Assembly: GCA_001953115.1 (NCBI GenBank)
Contig: LSSL01003975.1
Coordinates: 1 to 20,570, forward strand
DNA length: 20,570 nucleotides
Direction: 5' to 3'
From: Smittium mucronatum
Lineage: Eukaryota; Kickxellomycota; Harpellomycetes; Harpellales; Legeriomycetaceae
Shown here: positions 1-8,385 of the stretch, piece after piece
Layout of the letters: every line of letters starts with the position of its first letter
How positions within the stretch are numbered: the stretch's first letter is position 1
Made by a program: the position numbers and the translations under genes
Notes under the pieces: model-generated
Told to the model about the DNA's origin: nothing
Seen by the model: the letters and a program-made list of their open reading frames with translations, nothing else
Databases searched by the model: none

Positions 1-591
1 CTTCAATTTACAGAGCAGTGCGGTATGGGGCACTCGGTCGTAGGCTTTGCTATAGTCGATATAGCATATGAAGGTTTTTTTATTTTTTATTTTTCTTCGC
101 CGAGAAATTTCGTATAGGGTGGTCGCTTGAGCGGCACACTCTTCAAAATTTCGAAATCCGGCTTGTTCTTTGACTAGAATTTCGTATTTTCTGTTGATTT
201 GTGCCAATTTGGTAGCTATTATTTTGGATAATAGCTTCGAAAGGGTTGGAATCAGTGAAATTCCCCTATAGTTATCGGGGTCTTTCATATCTCCCTTTTT
301 AGGTACCGGCACTACTATACTAGTGTCCATATTAGTTGGGATTTCCCCAGAATCGTACATAATATTGATAATTTTGAAAATAATTTTTGCCATTTTTGAC
401 TCTGGAATTTCTTCAGAGACCGCCAGTTTCCATTCCTCACTGGATATTCCATCATTAAAAGGATACGGGGAAGCTTTAAACCACCCTGTTTTTAATACAG
501 AAGTGTTTCTGATAGATAATGACAGTTTTTTCACATTTGGTAATATCAGTCTTATCCTCAATAAGGGTTTATCCAAGCAGTTTGTATTCAT
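1..591 (-). pseudogene. LINE reverse transcriptase fragment (N-terminal half of the RT domain)
   Basis: One minus-strand frame is open from the window edge to a stop at 625-627; the first ATG is at 589-591, giving 197 residues that run off the left edge. The RT blocks appear in the proper order: FNDGISSEEW (pre-RT region), VPVPKKGD, NYRGISL, KEQAGFR, and YIDYSKAYDRVPH around 22-63, where the Asp of YIDY is the first catalytic carboxylate. This matches the type seen in R1/L1-like non-LTR retrotransposons, whose RT copies element RNA into the chromosome. No stop interrupts the visible RT part, so it is fairly young or was under selection until recently. The first 30-40 residues after the ATG do not look like RT and overlap the endonuclease remnant in another frame, so this ATG is probably not a true start. 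Confidence 0.85.
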
Positions 592-673
592 ATTTTTTTT
601 TATATAAAAAAGTTTCCTGGAGCTTCAGAATATCTAGTCGAGACGTGTTGAGACCCTTGAGATAGGGTTGATG
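476..673 (-). pseudogene. LINE endonuclease N-terminal remnant (APE-type)
   Basis: In a different minus-strand frame from the RT, the translation contains KGLNTSRLDILKLQET (about 658 to 611). It resembles the opening of apurinic-type LINE endonucleases, in which the Glu of the LQET block binds metal. The frame continues through a stop at 569-571 and ends at a stop at 476-478, so only about 65 codons remain. The domain normally spans over 200 residues and ends in an SDH block, which is missing here. The frame runs straight into the RT region, which points to an internal deletion. Assignment rests on the LQET block and on its position directly upstream of an RT; it is short, so confidence is moderate. 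Confidence 0.6.
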
Positions 674-1195
674 AAAAAAAAAATTTTTTTTCCAGGATTT
701 TTTTACTTTGATATTCAGAACTAGCGTAAATTATTCTTACTAATATACATAAATAATTAAAGAATTCATAAAAAAAAACAATATTTTAGATTCTTTTCAC
801 TTGTTGTTTATATCCTTCATTCTACTTCTAAGTCTATATTTTAATTTATTAAAACTACTCTTTCAAGGAGCAGATATATTTTGGTAATAATCCATTGTCT
901 TTGTGTTCAATCAGTGGTTTTATTGGAATAATTGGTAGAAAAATGGAGATATTTGCATTTTTAATTAGACGAAGTGAAGTTTGGATACTAATAAATTTTT
1001 GAAAACCCCCGAAAATTTAACAGTGGATTAATTTACTATTATTTTTTTTATATTGATATGCTCACAAAATATGTAGGTAAATTGATTAAACTTAAAGTTA
1101 ACATTTAAAAAGATTAGTAAATTGATCATGATCATGAGTAAAAAGGGAAACAGGGAAACTGGGGGGTTTCCTGATTTTAATGAATATAAAAGGAA
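674..1195. other. Intergenic AT-rich stretch, no gene seen
   Basis: Between the LINE fragment and the end of the secreted-protein gene lie homopolymer tracts and short open frames. An open frame at 1028-1324 on the minus strand is largely the 3' flank of the neighbouring gene and has no recognisable domain. I see no RNA gene or repeat here. Confidence 0.5.
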
Positions 1196-1201
1196 TTTAT
1201 T
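1196..1201 (-). terminator. Candidate poly(A) signal AATAAA
   Basis: The plus strand reads TTTATT, so the minus strand has AATAAA about 80 nt downstream of the stop codon of the 473-residue gene. The spacing suits a eukaryotic 3' UTR. In DNA this AT-rich the hexamer also arises by chance, so this is a plausible site only. Confidence 0.35.
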
Positions 1202-1281
1202 ATTAATATTGAACTTTGAAAAGAGTAAAATTAAAAAACATGGTTTGGTTAGTTTCAAATCAATCGGTTTTAGTTTAAACA

Positions 1282-2703
1282 TTAATGTCTTTTCGATTTG
1301 TTGAAATTGACTTGGCCAAACCATTTTGATCTAAATCTACTGCTTCTGTTCCATCTTGATCTAAAAGAGAGCCTAGAATCCCAATATTTTTTGAATTCTT
1401 TGCAGTAAGTATATAGATGTTGGAACCGTTGGTCAGCAAAAGACGGTTTATGTTTCAAAGAGTTCATAAATGCGACATCGGGTCTTGAGTTCCAGTACCA
1501 ATATCTACCATTGATATAATATCCATTTGGTTTCGGTTTTGATTTATCAGCAGAGTTGGATCCTCCATTTCTAGAATCTGGGTGGTTTTTCTTGTCTGGA
1601 TGGTCATTTTTACCTTTAAGTTTGTCATTAGTGCCATTGGTATTAAAATATATGTTGGTAGCGGTTACAGAATGTACGTCAGTTTTTTTATTTGGTGGGC
1701 TGCTGTGCTGGCGGTCATTATCCCCATTGTAAGAATAACTGGCTTGAGAAGTAATTCGCTTTTTCAAATCTTTTTCGGATGGATCATCAGAATTGGAAAC
1801 AGACCCCTCCTTGGCACCAATTGCAGCACCACCATCTACACCCTGATCAATCTTGCTTGAATCAGAATTAGCATCTGTACCTTGTCTTTTATTCAAACCC
1901 TCTTCAGATGGATCGGAAATAGACTCTTCCTTAGCACCAATTACAGCGTCATTATCTACATTTTGCTCAATGTCACTTGAATTAGAATTAACATCAGCAT
2001 TTTGCTTTTTATTCGGACCCTCTTCTTCAGATGAATCGGAAATAGACTCTTCCTTAGCACCGATTGCAGAGCTATCATCTGCATTCTGTTCAATATTTTT
2101 TAAATTAGAATTAGAATTAACATCAGCATTTTGCTTTTTATTCGGACCCTCTTCTTCAGATGAATCGGAAATAGACTCTTCCTTAGCACCAATTGCAGCA
2201 CTATCATCTAAATTCTGATCACTGACACTTGAATTAGAATTAAAATCAAAAGTTTTCTTTCTATTCAAAACTTCCTCTTGTGATGAAAAACTAGATGCGG
2301 AAGAATCAATCAGAGAACTACTAACAGTATCAGCGTTTACAACAACACCAGAGGGTTTGGCATTCCCGATTTTTTTGGAAAGGGATGCAATAAACTGACG
2401 TTTTTTCATATTTCTGTTTCTATGAGAGCGAGTCTTTTTGGAACGGGTGCAGGTGGTAGTAGGGGTTGGTTTTTTTGAGGTAGTGGGTGTGGATTTTTTT
2501 GAGGTAGTAGGGGTAGATTTTTTTGAGGAAGTAGAGGGGGTCTTTTTTGAGGTAGTGGTCATGGGGTATAAGGTAGAATAATAACTATAAGATACTGTTG
2601 CTGAAGGGATATGTTCATAGAACAAATCTCTAGAATGGAACATGTTATGCTGGGCAAGAATAACTGATGCTGAAAAGATTAGGCTTAGCAATGAGATTCT
2701 CAT
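1282..2703 (-). CDS. Predicted secreted, Ser/Thr/Lys-rich protein with four acidic repeats bounded by dibasic sites
   Basis: A single 473-residue frame. Residues 1-18 (MRISLLSLIFSASVILAQ) form a classical signal peptide, so entry into the secretory pathway is expected. Residues about 49-84 are a Thr/Ser/Lys tract built from TSKKxTPT units, a likely O-glycosylation region. Residues 100-102 are KKR. Residues 151-316 hold four repeats, each with a conserved IGAKEESISD core, an acidic Ser/Glu cluster and a closing KK or KR. Residues 330-400 are Asn/Lys/Asp-rich with HPD repeated. Residues 395-473 are basic and aromatic (YWYW at 401-404, many Arg/Trp). There are only two Cys (85, 434). The ATG has A at -3 and a TATA-like box 38-46 nt upstream. 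I recognise no family by name. The architecture recalls fungal Kex2-processed repeat proteins; a wall or surface protein is the alternative. Confidence 0.8.
   Translation of the reverse strand: MRISLLSLIFSASVILAQHNMFHSRDLFYEHIPSATVSYSYYSTLYPMTTTSKKTPSTSSKKSTPTTSKKSTPTTSKKPTPTTTCTRSKKTRSHRNRNMKKRQFIASLSKKIGNAKPSGVVVNADTVSSSLIDSSASSFSSQEEVLNRKKTFDFNSNSSVSDQNLDDSAAIGAKEESISDSSEEEGPNKKQNADVNSNSNLKNIEQNADDSSAIGAKEESISDSSEEEGPNKKQNADVNSNSSDIEQNVDNDAVIGAKEESISDPSEEGLNKRQGTDANSDSSKIDQGVDGGAAIGAKEGSVSNSDDPSEKDLKKRITSQASYSYNGDNDRQHSSPPNKKTDVHSVTATNIYFNTNGTNDKLKGKNDHPDKKNHPDSRNGGSNSADKSKPKPNGYYINGRYWYWNSRPDVAFMNSLKHKPSFADQRFQHLYTYCKEFKKYWDSRLSFRSRWNRSSRFRSKWFGQVNFNKSKRH
1756..2253 (-). repeat. Four in-frame tandem repeats of 120-129 bp coding acidic modules
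   Basis: The modules are residues 151-190, 191-233, 234-273 and 274-316. The conserved Ile of IGAKE recurs at residues 171, 214, 255 and 295, i.e. spacings of 129, 123 and 120 bp. Modules 1 and 2 are nearly identical in DNA, which indicates recent duplication; module 4 is the most diverged. The SDSSEEE clusters fit casein kinase 2 phosphorylation. Every module ends in a basic pair: KK, KK, KR, then KKR. Confidence 0.9.
2452..2559 (-). repeat. Short tandem repeat coding a TSKK/TPT tract
   Basis: Direct repeats of about 24-27 bp (plus strand GAGGTAGT followed by G/T runs) encode alternating SKK and TPTT segments just after the mature N-terminus. Such Thr-rich tracts are common O-mannosylated stalks in fungal secreted proteins. 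Copy number probably varies between strains. Confidence 0.75.
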
Positions 2704-2740
2704 ACTGTAAGATTTGAGGCTTTTTTGGTTTTAGTAATGT

Positions 2741-2749
2741 TTTTTTATA
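2741..2749 (-). promoter_or_regulatory. Candidate TATA box of the 473-residue gene
   Basis: The minus strand reads TATAAAAAA, 38-46 nt upstream of the ATG at 2701-2703. Position and sequence suit a eukaryotic TATA element with a short 5' UTR, but AT-rich DNA makes chance matches common. Confidence 0.35.
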
Positions 2750-3270
2750 TTTACAAATGCCTAGTCAAAGCAATGAATTCAAGAGTGTAGAAGATTCTTG
2801 AAAGAACTTGATTATGAAAAGATGTTTGATGGATTTTATTTTTTAAAAAGAGGAGGAATCCTGTCTTTTTATGCATTTCCTCCCCTAAATTGATATATTT
2901 TTGAACATAAACCTTATCCTTATCAAAAAAAAAAATAGCGTGAAGCTGTGAAGCTTGAAGCTGATCATATGGTAAAAGTTTTTATTTAATTTTATTTTTA
3001 TGATAGATACGTGGGGGGGAGGGGTTCATTTAGTTTATGTAAAGGGTTAGAGTGGACGATTTGATTTGATTCGGATTTATTTCAAGTAAAACCTTTGAGT
3101 ATAATTGGAGTTACGTCGGAGAACTGTTCTTTTTTTTTTAAAAAAAAAAACTTCATTATAATATCAGAATTGTATATTTGGAGATGTTATTAGTTTTAAA
3201 ATCCAGGGGAAATATGTATATGTTAGAAGTCCGAGCTAACAAAATTAAATTTTTATTGGTCATTGCTTAA
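2750..3270. other. Intergenic region upstream of the secreted-protein gene
   Basis: It holds a short GAAGCT-type repetition near 2940-2965, a G run (about 3011-3024), and facing T and A homopolymers near 3130-3150. There is no convincing gene. Part of it probably serves as the promoter region of the minus-strand gene. Confidence 0.4.
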
Positions 3271-3272
3271 AA

Positions 3273-3650
3273 ATGAGCCACGTGGGATGGGGTAAAAGGG
3301 GTCCTGTGTTTTATATTCCATTTCATGTAGAATTTCAACAATGGCTATTTCAAATGCTGAGGGGCCGTGAAATGGAATAGTTTATCCGGATAGAAATGAA
3401 TTAAAATCATATTTCAAGGGTGAGTTGAACAGTGGGGTCCATTATCCTTTGGTCAAAAGAAATAAACCCTTAAACAACAAGAGTGGAGCAGTGCATATGA
3501 ACGCATTCAGACCGAGAAATTCAATTTGTTCAAAGACAATCAAAGAATAAGAGAAGGAGTGAAAGATGGGGTATTCATACGGGTGGAGAAAAATATCATT
3601 AGACGATCAAATTAGCACTCGCGCATTATCACATTTAATCTTGTGTACTG
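3273..3650. pseudogene. GC-richer coding-like island, strand and identity unresolved
   Basis: Composition rises clearly above the surroundings and both strands show unusually long open frames. On plus, three overlapping frames follow one another: 3273-3380 (starts MSHVGWGKRGPVFYI), 3371-3550 (includes VYPDRNELKSYFKG) and 3466-3615 (includes RIREGVKDGVFIRVEKN). On minus, one frame crosses the same DNA with only three stops and includes GPSAFEIAIVEILHEMEY. I recognise neither set. A decayed gene or transposon fragment is likely; chance open frames in GC-richer DNA are the alternative. Confidence 0.3.
3315..3378. repeat. Perfect 11-bp inverted repeat
   Basis: ATTCCATTTCA at 3315-3325 is exactly reverse-complemented by TGAAATGGAAT at 3368-3378, with a 42-bp loop. 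It could form a hairpin, or be the ends of a tiny insertion. It lies inside the coding-like island. Confidence 0.6.
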
Positions 3651-3676
3651 GATCCACCATAATTTTTTTTTTTTTG

Positions 3677-3774
3677 ATTTAAACTCGATTATGTTTATGT
3701 CTCATATTTAAACTCGATTGTCATGTCTTATATTTAAACTCGATTATATTTATGTCACCGATTTGAACTCAATT
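3677..3774. repeat. Four-copy tandem repeat, about 29 bp
   Basis: The core ATTTAAACTCGATT occurs at 3677, 3706 and 3732, and a fourth diverged copy (ATTTGAACTCAATT) at 3761, so the periods are 29, 26 and 29 bp. Linkers are related (TATGTCTCAT-like). A single similar core, ATTTAAACTCGGTT, occurs near 7138. It is a minisatellite, not a CRISPR array, because the linkers are similar to one another rather than unique spacers. Confidence 0.8.
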
Positions 3775-3779
3775 ATGCT

Positions 3780-4600
3780 TTTTTTCTTATGAATATAAAA
3801 GACGCAAAATGGTTTTTAGAATTCCGGACATTTTCTTCTCCAACTTTATGGAGAAAATGCATCCAATTTATCGATCAGTGATTTCCATTGGATGATTTTC
3901 TGAATATTAATTAATTGTATTATTAGACAAAAGCATAAAAAAAAAACAAAGAATTTGTATATCAAGCCAATTACATGTACTTTTGGAACAGCAAAGCTAA
4001 GCTAATTTTAAACACGATTTGTTGAAAAAAGCACTAATATGTGATACTATTGGCCAATTAAAACAAAGGTAAAGAGATGGATTCATTAAGTCTAGATAAT
4101 TTTCACCTACACTAAAAAATACTGAATGAAAAAAAAAATTCCCATAGAATTTAAGGAATAAAAATGTCACCAAAATCTATAGCGAAATTGTTCATATGTT
4201 CAGAGAAGGGAAACAAAACATTATCTAAAGCCTCAAAATTCCTCAAGTTTATGGTGGGGAAGGAAACATACTCTTCAATTTAAACAGTTGAGAAACAAAT
4301 GCGGAGAATTTATCTTTTGGAGACGTTCACTTGGCCATCAAGTTTTGACTAGCTGATTAAAAGATGGTTTTCCTTTTGACGACTGTGGCGCATATAAGAG
4401 CGATATTCTTTTTTTGTATTGCAGTGATGGATTATGGGATGTGGGTTTGCCTTATAGGTGTGGATGTGCCTTAAAGGCAAAGGTGCGATCAATATGCTAT
4501 TTTTCTCCTTTTCTGAAATGACGTCATGTACTGATCTAGATTTAAAGATATATTATTGTATTTTTGAAGCATCTTTACATTCGATCATCTGGTTTTATAA
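3780..4600. other. Intergenic region, moderate GC, no gene assigned
   Basis: It contains a TATAAG motif near 4392 followed by ATG at 4428, but that frame stops after 15 residues. An exact TGACGTCA octamer lies at 4519-4526. Imperfect short inverted repeats occur near 3858-3900 (CATCCAAT/ATTGGATG). None of this makes a supported gene. Confidence 0.35.
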
Positions 4601-4689
4601 GATGTGATCTTTTTGAATCAAAAATGACGGGTAATTAGGTTAGGTAGTAAAATTCGATTGAATCATGTTTAATTCGGGAATTTATAGCG

Positions 4690-4751
4690 GGTTTCGACTA
4701 AATTATGTAGAAAAAGACTATTATTAGTCTGTTTTGACTAATATTGAAACC
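4690..4751. repeat. Imperfect 62-bp palindrome
   Basis: The centre is AGACTA-TTAT-TAGTCT (4715-4730), a perfect six-base stem. The outer ends GGTTTC (4690-4695) and GAAACC (4746-4751) also pair. A cruciform or hairpin is possible; no function is implied. Confidence 0.5.
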
Positions 4752-6453
4752 TTGGAGGAAAAAATAAATAGAATTTTTAAGCGAAATGGCTAATTTTCAT
4801 TTTTATAAATTAAGGTAGATTTCGTTTTAAATCTATTTAGAATAGAAACTATTATACAGTTAGAGTTCTTAACACATATGTTAGATAAATCAAACCATTA
4901 AAATCTCGATGAAATTTTTTTGTGAAAATTTATAGATTCTCTTATAATGTTCTTAATGCCTTATTCTAAACATATTTCGAAAAATTAAAAAGAGATTCCT
5001 TAAATTATGGATGGAATGGTAGGATAAAATCAATCAATTTTGCTTGGCGTTTAAATCTAATATAGTTTGATTTTAATTTTGGAACTTTCTGAGCCAAATT
5101 TAGTTATTTTAGACTCATAAAGCTAAGGATTCTATAATAGATTTTTTTTTAATTAACACATAAAACCCTCACAAAATTACATTGAATAGAGAAGGATAAG
5201 TATAAAGGAGGCTGTACATGTGTGGAAAATAAAATAAAAATGTGATTTAAAATGTAATTTTGACTCAGTAATGACTAAGTTCGATTGAATATCCATAAAC
5301 ACATTTTTTCACTTGAAATATTCAGATTTGCTCATAATTTTGTATTAATAACAAAAATATCACATTTAAACACATAATCTAAATCAGATTATTGGTACAC
5401 CATTTCAAGTATCAAATATATGGAAAAAAAGCAAATATTAATTTCCTATTTGCAAACTTATTTGTAATTTTTATATTTTTCTTCATTAATTAAATAACAT
5501 ATTCATAATTTTAAATTTCCGAGAACTCCAATTAACTCACCAATAAAAAAATAATTCTCTACAACCAAATTTAATTATTTTGCTTATATTTAAATTCAAC
5601 TATTCTTCATTGACTTTATAAAATAAAATATAAAATACTAACTTAATTTTACTTACTTGTGATTCACGCTTTTATTTATAGCATTTATTATATTTTTTGT
5701 TCTAACGGATGTTTTCAATCACCATATTTGTTTCAGTCATTTTTCCCTTAAATTTTATATTTTTTTAATTAAGGATGTTAATAAAGCATTTATTTGTTTT
5801 ATTATATACATTTATCGAACTATATAATTATTTTTTAATATACATAACAAATTTTCTTAGTACTGAATTTAAGTGCAGTAGAAATTGTTCTATATATTTA
5901 TATATATATAATTTTTCTAAAAACGATTAATATTTATGCGGTATTATAAATATGTTGTGGGGTTTTCCATTATGATTTTTGACACTATCAAAAAGTTATT
6001 TCAAAAACATAAAAAACGAAAATATCATTTTCCCAAAAGTATGATAATAAAAATCCATTTGATATGACTGAATTTAAAGCCCCTATATCAAATCATTATG
6101 CAGGTATTAAAACGAATAGCTAAGAACTAAGATTTTCTATAATTTCTTTTTTTAGTATCCTATATTTTAGAAATTAATAATAAAAATCCTTTATTACCCT
6201 CAAATATTCCGAATATTCTTTTAAAATACCGATGATTATTTTCAAATTATTTTCAAATAATTGTTTGAATTCATTTTTGATACTCAAATAATTAGCATAA
6301 AAAATATACTTTTTATAGTCTGATTGGTATTCATGGATTAAATATTTTTATAAAATTATAAATTGATAACTCCCGTTTTTAAAGCTATAAATAAAAATTA
6401 ATGGTGTATTTTTTTTATATTATTATTGTCATTCTTGCCTTCATATATTTATA
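4752..6453. other. AT-rich stretch, no gene seen
   Basis: No frame here shows a recognisable motif. TA-rich runs occur near 5885-5915. The right end probably includes the 5' flank of the hAT fossil, but I could not fix its terminus. Confidence 0.5.
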
Positions 6454-7160
6454 ATGAAACAAAAAACGCTTATTTACATGATTACAAAAAATTCAGGAAA
6501 AAATAATGTGAAGTATAAGTCAAATGGCTGTTCAATACCATCTTCCACTCTTTCGCAATCTGTTATAAAGAGAATTTTTGACAAAATTCCCAGTACTCAT
6601 TCCGTAAAATTCATGGTTTGCCAAAGTGTTTTTCAAGTTAGTGAGGGCATTACACCGAAACTCAGGAATTATGGTAAGTTAAATAAGGATAAATAGACTC
6701 AGATAATTGGTAGAGAGAGAATAAAAAAAATTAATCTGATCAGTGGTCCCCATAAGACTTCAATTCTCACCTAGTGGATTCTCTGATCTTCTCGTTAAAA
6801 ATTTCTAAGAGAATGAATCTTTTCTGATGATAGAGTCTAATGAATTTCAAAACTTAGTTGATTACCTTAATCCCAATACCTTAAAATCATTGTATTTGTC
6901 TGACACTCTGAATAAAATAATTTTAGAAATACTCAATGGAGAAAAACAGAATATCAAAACCATAAAAATGTATACTCAGCAAAATTGTATTTTACAACTG
7001 ACATATGGACCTCTCATAATCAGGTTCCATATATGGCAGTCACTTGAAAACACATCATTTTTTTGCCGAGCATCTGCTTCATACACTTGATCTCGTGCCC
7101 GTTTATGGTAAGAACAGCGTAGAATCTAATATAAAATATTTAAACTCGGTTATAATATAA
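6454..7160 (+). pseudogene. hAT transposase N-terminal part, frameshifted
   Basis: The first open piece (6454-6696, 80 codons) has NVKYKSNGCS followed by SQSVIKRIFDKIPSTHS; spacing fits a BED zinc finger in which one Cys and both His have been lost, a weak assignment. The second piece (6782-7090, one stop at 6806-6808) contains FLMIESNEFQNLVDYLNP, the typical region before the catalytic core. A frame change near 6975-6985 leads into TDIWTSHNQVPYMAVT (6997-7044), where the Asp at 7000-7002 fits the first catalytic residue. After a stop at 7045 the coding sense moves to a third frame, HFFAEHLLHTLDLVPVYG (7056-7109). Confidence 0.8.
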
Positions 7161-7724
7161 TTTAATCTCGTGCCGCAACATTTGAAACAATTTTTTGACC
7201 TGATTTCCATTTCATTAAATGCACAATAGCCCAATGGCCATTTCACCAAATGGAAATATCTCCAAATGTAATTTTTATCAAATGGAGACATCACCCAATT
7301 TAAACTGTTCAGTTCCTTTTTTATTTTTTATAAGCCACTTCGCGATCAAAAAAAATCTTTTCAAAACACAGTAAAATTTTCAAAATGAATTATAAATATT
7401 ATCATGGCTTCAATAAGAAAGAAAATCCATTAAAGATCTTGAAACGCTGCTTTAAACACTCTAATATAGCGAATATGTACATTTATTTGGATTTTATGAT
7501 AGAGGATAACAAATAATAGAATTTCTTATTCAAATTATTGGATTCTGAATAAATAATTTCTGGATTTAATAAAGAATTTGCGTTAACACAAATTTTTACT
7601 ATGGGTGGTATTAGACAAATGTTTTCGGATGAATTTCTCACTTGGCAAAACTAATTGGTCCAAAATTCAATATTCCATTTTTCTTTGGGCAAAATTTGGT
7701 GGAAGCATTTATATTTTTGATTAG
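7161..7724. other. Extra segment inside the hAT transposase, probable insertion
   Basis: In hAT transposases the first and second catalytic Asp usually lie some 70-100 residues apart; here the codons are about 740 bp apart (7000 and 7743). Roughly 0.5 kb therefore looks foreign. The segment contains ATCTCGTGCC at 7165-7174, which repeats 7090-7099, and a cluster of ATTTCCATTT / AAATGGAAAT inverted motifs between 7190 and 7300. A short frame near 7384-7520 has no recognisable domain. No clean target duplication defines the borders, so a nested insertion is an inference. Confidence 0.45.
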
Positions 7725-8235
7725 ATTTTAGTCATTACCCTAGATAACGCTTCAAATAAATAACCATTCATCAAGAGCTATGCGGAAATGAATTCATCGT
7801 ACGATCATAAAAACAACTTTCTATACTTTGCACATGCTAATAATTTGACTTTGCGATTCTTCCTTAGTAAAATCAAAGATAATAGGTCTAATATTAGAGA
7901 TATTTCTGTTCATTCAGACTTTCACAAGTAAGTTTTTGAAATTTAGAATTACTGTGAAATGATCCTGAAGAGCCGGTTGAATTTTTTTTATTTTAATTAA
8001 AAATGTGTTCACAAGGTGGAAATAAACAGCTGAAATACTGGAAAGAGATATATTTCTTAAAATACTGCTTTCAATAATGGATCTTATTATTGAAAACGAC
8101 ACAAAAATTGTGACAGATTATGAATGAGATAAACTAATAAATTACATAAATTACTTACTGTTTTTAAATAGGTGATTGCAATGAACTCATCTAATTCTCA
8201 ACCCACTCTTTCAACCGTGGTTCCACTATACTGAT
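7725..8235 (+). pseudogene. hAT transposase catalytic-core middle part, with stops
   Basis: Frame 7725-7928 reads ILVITLDNASNK, then a stop (7761-7763), then FLYFAHANNLTL and LSKIKDNRSNIRDISV. This is the second catalytic Asp block followed by the conserved cysteine/His-Asn-Leu block of hAT elements; the usual Cys is Phe or Tyr here. Frame 8002-8172 reads NVFTRWK, a stop, TAEILERDIFLKILLSIMDL and IVTDYE, a stop, DKLINYINYLL, corresponding to the TRWNST region and the insertion domain. Frame 8172-8235 reads MNSSNSQPTLSTVVPLY, matching the region just after it. Confidence 0.82.
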
Positions 8236-8385
8236 ACCTATTTTGTTTAACTGCCGTTTTTTCAAACGTGCGATAAGAAGAATTTATGCGCCCTGAAAAA
8301 TTGAATTTTAAGATTATCAAAAATAAATTTATTCACAGAAACACTCGCAAAGATACCCAAGAGTCTAAAATGAAGTTGGTGTTAA

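Larger units (their letters stand above)
1..673 (-). mobile_element. Decayed LINE (non-LTR retrotransposon), incomplete at both ends
   Basis: Read on the minus strand, this block carries the start of an endonuclease domain (about 673 to 476) followed in another frame by a reverse transcriptase domain (about 480 to 1). In intact LINEs, several hundred residues of endonuclease and linker separate these two parts; here they touch or overlap, so an internal deletion plus a frame change is inferred. The 5' side stops at an A/T homopolymer tract near 674-691, beyond which the composition becomes ordinary AT-rich sequence. The 3' part of the element, with the catalytic YxDD block, lies outside the window. 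The block is clearly more GC-rich than the DNA to its right. The family is seen directly from motifs; the clade is not resolved. Confidence 0.85.

Noticed and set aside
323..607. Plus-strand 94-codon frame in the LINE region
   Set aside because: It is antisense to the reverse transcriptase and endonuclease remnants, which carry real motifs.
1582..2218. Plus-strand open frames at 1582-1860 and 1853-2218 as genes
   Set aside because: They are antisense shadows of the 473-residue gene; their repeat pattern is the complement of its acidic modules.
3677..3774. The 29-bp repeats as a CRISPR array
   Set aside because: Only four copies occur, the linkers resemble each other, no cas gene is present and the window is eukaryotic in character.
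4392..4478. TATA motif and ATG at 4428 as a small gene
   Set aside because: The frame stops after 15 residues and no downstream exon can be recognised.
4519..4526. TGACGTCA as a CREB/ATF-type regulatory site
   Set aside because: A single octamer without an adjacent supported gene is not enough to claim regulation.
7914..8102. 62-codon minus-strand frame
   Set aside because: It is antisense to the TRWK/TAEILER segment of the hAT transposase fossil.
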